This document shows positions 60,901 through 64,000 of a DNA stretch of 64,000 nucleotides, one piece after another. This stretch comes from Atopsyche davidsoni. Taxonomy: Eukaryota; Arthropoda; Insecta; Trichoptera; Hydrobiosidae. Location of the stretch: NCBI GenBank assembly GCA_022113835.1, contig JAILWY010000027.1, positions 12,650,501 to 12,714,500 on the forward strand. The letters run 5' to 3'. A program made the translations under genes and the position numbers. Every line of letters starts with the position of its first letter. Position 1 is the first letter of the stretch. Under the pieces are notes generated by a model, which was given only the letters and a program-made list of their open reading frames with translations, had not been told where the DNA came from and searched no databases.

Positions 60901-62847
60901 TGTTACATAGTTAGTGAATCAATGAAAATGTATAACCTTAACACAGAGGTTGCAGTCGATGACATTAAGGCCGATGAGGAGGCCCATGATGACTACGGCT
61001 TCGTCGCTGAGAAGCAAAGCATGCGGCTCAAAGTATTCTTCGAGGGCCTGCTCGCGGTGCTCCAACAACACTCTTAGATAGTCCGCCAACTTCTTCTGCA
61101 TGAGTGCCACACGCAGCCATGCTCGGGCACGGCCCATCGCTGTCCTATTATCAAAAGTATTCAAAACTTAAACTCCAGACTACAAATATTTTTTCAGTAT
61201 TGTGGAACTGAAAAATCATATTAAAGAGTCTTTTAGATTATTTGTATATTTTAAGCATGAAAAAATTATTTAGTACTATTTTTTTCATTATAATACAGAT
61301 TGTTTTACTCTGAATTAAATCCATGGGTCTTACCAATGAGTGACATGCAAATAAATTCTGTTTAAGTATCACTTAAAATCGTGTCAATTTAAAAGACAAA
61401 AGATATTAACCTGACGGTGGGCAAGTCCCTCACGCTGGAGGTGATGTCCTGAGCCTCGGGAGCAAATTTCTCCACCATCTGCAAGATGTCCCAAAGTTCT
61501 TTCTTGGGACCAAGCAGGCCCTAAAAAGATGGCACGAAATAAAATTAAGTCTGTGACAGGATTGCTGAGTTATAAGAAAGAACAATGCTTTCATTATTAT
61601 AATCATATTAGATTCTTTTCTTCAAAAACATCCATTATCCTCATTCATAAGGCTCATTCATAAGGTCCTCTTCATTTGATTACACCTAATTGTCTAAAAA
61701 AAATCTACACATTCCAGTTCAGTCATTATTCCAATACATCCCGAACACCTATATTTTACTTTGATATATTATATTATTGAAGTATTTTTAAAGATATATT
61801 AAAACTTAGCCATGTGCTAACTACATAACCTAAACTGTCAATTCATTGCAGTATTTTGTGCTAAGCACGTTAATTTATACTTTGCATTACATTTATAGAT
61901 ATTTCGTTATTCGATTTGATTTTGTTTGTAATTTTCATCAAGCATCTTACTTTTTTAGGTTTAAGTCCATGTCGTAGGACGTGTTCCAACACAATGAAGA
62001 AGTGTCGAAGAGGGAGATGATCGGTATCCAGCATTCGCCCATAGCGGAGACTCTGCTCAATGAGCTCCTTCACCACAAGCTTGGAGATGTTCACCAAATT
62101 ACTCCTCTCTATTACCACAGGATCACGATCTGTAACAAGCAAGCCAAAAATTTTGTTTATATTTGTATATAATATTTTTATCAAAGTTGTTAATTTGAAT
62201 GTAAAACTAATTTAAAAAACCCAACTAGTCAAACAAATTTTTTTGTAAACCAAAATATTAAATGGCCTAAAAACTTTGATACAGTGAAAAATGTAAATAT
62301 TCTCTTAAGTCATTTGGTTTTATCCATATACCAAAACAATTGACATTATGTTTTTTTTTCTATTTGCTCTGTTTAAGTGTGAAAATTTTACAGACATTAA
62401 TATGTATTTAGAGTAGATGAAAATCTTATTATAAACTAAAATTGGGTATTTTAAGATTGAATGATTCACCAACATTATAAATCATAAAATTTCATCTACT
62501 TTCACAAGAGACCCTTCAAATTATGTCATGAAATTTAGTATAGCATAACAAAACTACACACAATTCAAAAAAATAATGCGATTCCTTTGTGCAACATAGT
62601 GTTAATCTGTACCGATGATGGGTGAGATATGATCGTCAGGAGAGGTGACTTGCTCTCCCTGCGTAAAGGACTCCTGCATGTCCATGTCCTGCAGCTCTTT
62701 GAGGCACAGCCACTCGCCATCCACGGACACGCGGAAGTTGCACAAGTAGATGGTGTCCTGTGCCCCCGCCATGTCGGGGTCCGCTGCTCCCGGGGGTGAA
62801 GATGGAGGTGGAGCCGCGGGGGCTACGCTCGACGGCAGTGAACGCAT
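48923..62847 (-). CDS. RUFY2: RUN and FYVE domain-containing protein (RUFY family), FYVE isoform
   Basis: Fourteen exons with GT-AG borders and matching phases: 62613-62847, 61951-62129, 61411-61520, 60937-61144, 60616-60785, 59858-59994, 59679-59743, 58987-59124, 58478-58618, 53770-53867, 50213-50354, 49772-49846, 49228-49488, 48923-49048; 694 residues. RUN domain about 80-245 ([60 protein letters not shown]). A long coiled coil follows ([14 protein letters not shown]). The C-terminal FYVE zinc finger runs from W631 ([23 protein letters not shown]); RRHHCRRCG is the ligand loop for phosphatidylinositol 3-phosphate. RUFY proteins bind endosomal GTPases and tether or move endosomes and lysosomes. 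First ATG at 62847, with an in-frame stop upstream. The choice among RUFY1, 2 and 3 is by similarity only; insects generally have one such gene. Confidence 0.95.
54381..54469. repeat. GC-rich structured hairpin in a RUFY intron
   Basis: Outer 15-bp stem between AACTCCCAAGCCAGG (54393-54407) and CCTGGCTCGGGGGTT (54448-54462), with one G-T wobble and one mismatch. Inside it is a second stem, CTGCGG (54408-54413) with CCGCAG (54430-54435). Short AATTCAA and TTGAATT words lie just outside. It stands alone in AT-rich intron sequence. It could be a small foldback transposon or a structured intronic RNA. I see no box pattern clear enough to name a snoRNA. Confidence 0.5.
55752..56138 (-). CDS. RUFY2: Alternative last exon of the RUFY gene (FYVE-less isoform)
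   Basis: An exon between the 58478-58618 and 53770-53867 exons. It opens in phase 0 after an AAACAAG acceptor and ends in its own TGA after 128 codons. Its first 35 residues ([28 protein letters not shown]) align with the next constitutive exons ([29 protein letters not shown]), so it is a duplicated and diverged version. The rest is a charged, serine- and lysine-rich tail without a domain. Splicing to it would give a 589-residue protein with RUN and coiled coil but no FYVE finger, comparable with the short vertebrate RUFY3 (RIPx/Singar1) form. The acceptor has a weak pyrimidine tract. Confidence 0.7.
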   Translation of the reverse strand, partial: ECEMELTQKGEMVSRLQCKAEQIGKILNNLEKYNHLINHDPEGKNLKSPNSAGIDKNLKSPLGDGKGVSCKNSGLSSGSEKKYKDNEGQPPTKKLDLKEIPPFKMKPRKSEEIVTSPTEGPGNAITDM

Positions 62848-63317
62848 CGAAGTATTCTTTCGTTAAGCACGATAGCAAAAAAAAACCACAAGCAAAAAAC
62901 TAGACCGCCCGGATTCGTTATCCTGCCGGTGTTTCTTACTTAATTTTAAATCTGCTTCAAATTTATTAAATACATTTTTTTGCTGTTTCAATCACTTTCT
63001 TTGTGAGCGCGTTATGCAAAATATAGAAAAAAGCAATCCACTAATGGATTAATAGCGTTTTTATTTCCACTGAGCAATATATACGTTTAATTCACAGTAT
63101 ACATGTCAAAACACAGCATATGCAGACATTTTTGCTTTTTGGGATATTACATTTTGATGTAATTTCATCTAATATTGGCTTTAAATTTTCTGTTATGGAT
63201 TTTGAACTGAATTCTTACAGCAGTAGCATAAAACTATAAGTAGGTACAGAGAAATTCAACACTGAAAAGTCAAGTACACTGTCTGACTAACTGGTGGTGG
63301 TTTGTTATTGATTTCAG

Positions 63318-63433
63318 TTGGGCTGAGTGGCTCGCTTGGGCCAGAGGGGGAAGCAACAGATCAATACTGGGGAAGGCCGCTGCCATCTGCAGTCGGAAAC
63401 ACACAACTTTCAAATGCCACTGCCTCTCAATGA
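63318..63433 (+). CDS. Possible terminal coding exon, strand uncertain
   Basis: On the plus strand a good acceptor (TTGTTATTGATTTCAG) precedes GLSGSLGPEGEATDQYWGRP, LPSAVGNTQLSNATASQ and a TGA at 63431-63433. The minus strand also offers an acceptor (TTTCCGACTGCAG) and an open reading of 24 codons compatible in phase with the exon at the right edge. The GC content is well above that of the flanks. I cannot decide the strand or identify the protein. Confidence 0.22.
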
Positions 63434-63929
63434 CATTGTTTTTATTTTTACTACGACATTTTACAACTTTATATGATACACCTGCCAAATTTCATGATTT
63501 GGTAAAACAATACGTTTACATTATAAATAGCTTGATAAATTTATTTTTTCCATTTTACACGGTACCTTGTACAAAAAATCATAACATGATCAATCCATCC
63601 AATGAAGTAGGTGAAATTAATATATATTCAATATTTTAAATGAGAATATACTTCTTTGTTGTTGTATTTTTAAACAAAAAACCATACGTAGTATTAAAAA
63701 AAAAAACAATAAAATATTGTCTTAAATATATTATGATTATGACTACGTGACTAAATAATGCATTAACTTAAAAAAATAAACCAAAACACATTGAAAAAAA
63801 AAAAAAAACACCATACGGTCAACAAACATTCAATCAAAAATAAAAATATTAAAGGGGTTATTATCAGTATAGTCGTCATGCGTGATAGTGATAAACAGTA
63901 TATTATAGAGAATCGGAAGTTATACTTAC

Positions 63930-64000
63930 TTAATTTGATACTCTCTAAACGAGTTCCTGGCTTCGACACTAGAAGTTCTGGCCATATCTCCTGATTGGAG
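63930..64000 (-). CDS. Partial coding exon at the window edge, unidentified
   Basis: On the minus strand, MARTSSVEARNSFREYQI is followed by AA and a strong donor GTAAGTATA. The frame stays open beyond the ATG at 63985 to the window edge (LQSGD), so the true start may lie outside. It leaves two bases of a codon, which does not fit RUFY exon 2, so it is not a simple alternative first exon of that gene. Protein not recognised. Confidence 0.35.

Larger units (their letters stand above)
62848..64000. other. Region upstream of the RUFY gene
   Basis: The 5' leader of the RUFY gene should begin here, but no core promoter motif can be assigned; a GC-richer GGATAACGAATCCGGGCGG lies about 65-85 bp upstream of its ATG. 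The rest is AT-rich, with two exon-like pieces given separately. Confidence 0.45.

Noticed and set aside
62636..62878. 80-codon minus-strand ORF overlapping RUFY exon 1
   Set aside because: Different frame of the same exon; the frame starting at 62847 joins correctly to the RUN exons.

Overview
The window is nuclear DNA of an animal, almost certainly an insect. It is AT-rich, its genes carry GT-AG introns, and its transposons (two mariner families, hAT-like, piggyBac-like, pogo/Tigger-like) are dead or non-autonomous. The gene set (DNA ligase III, a suppressor-of-lurcher-type CUB protein, a RUFY protein) is metazoan. I cannot fix the order of insect from sequence alone.

Layout. Positions 1 to about 36,000 hold no gene I can support. 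This part is a gene desert or a very large intron: AT-rich sequence dotted with about twenty GC-richer islands of 100-400 bp and many mobile elements. These are a piggyBac remnant (3187-3621), three foldback repeats with a fourth fragment (7971, 8405, 12290, 17983), a hAT-like relic (10762), two internally deleted mariners (14869 and 18823), a cluster of one interspersed repeat family (25.7-33.9 kb), a hAT MITE (28431) and a pogo/Tigger-like MITE (29309). The gene-rich part is 37-63 kb. It holds a four-exon DNA ligase III on the minus strand (37343-40984), the last five exons of a two-CUB membrane protein on the plus strand (41872-43856), and a 15-exon RUN/FYVE protein of the RUFY family on the minus strand (48923-62847). 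The missing 5' exons of the CUB gene must lie to the left, so the ligase gene is probably nested, antisense, in one of its introns.

The genes have unrelated jobs. Ligase III seals single-strand breaks in base-excision and single-strand-break repair, normally with XRCC1 through its BRCT domain. The CUB protein resembles SOL-1/Neto-type accessory subunits of glutamate receptors. The RUFY protein is an effector of endosomal small GTPases, with RUN, coiled-coil and FYVE parts.

Most interesting. (1) A repeat family whose body is a long inverted repeat; in its fullest copy a 73-nt tRNA-Thr(TGT)-like cloverleaf with matching A and B boxes sits at the apex. It has a 60-bp one-sided head, 11-13 bp target-site duplications, and arms that vary in concert within each copy. 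It looks like a foldback, tRNA-cored SINE-like element and I do not recognise it. (2) The RUFY gene carries an alternative last exon that duplicates the start of the next constitutive exon and ends in a stop, predicting a FYVE-less isoform. (3) Some small unexplained coding-like pieces, including a 70-residue secreted-peptide-like ORF between the two convergent genes.
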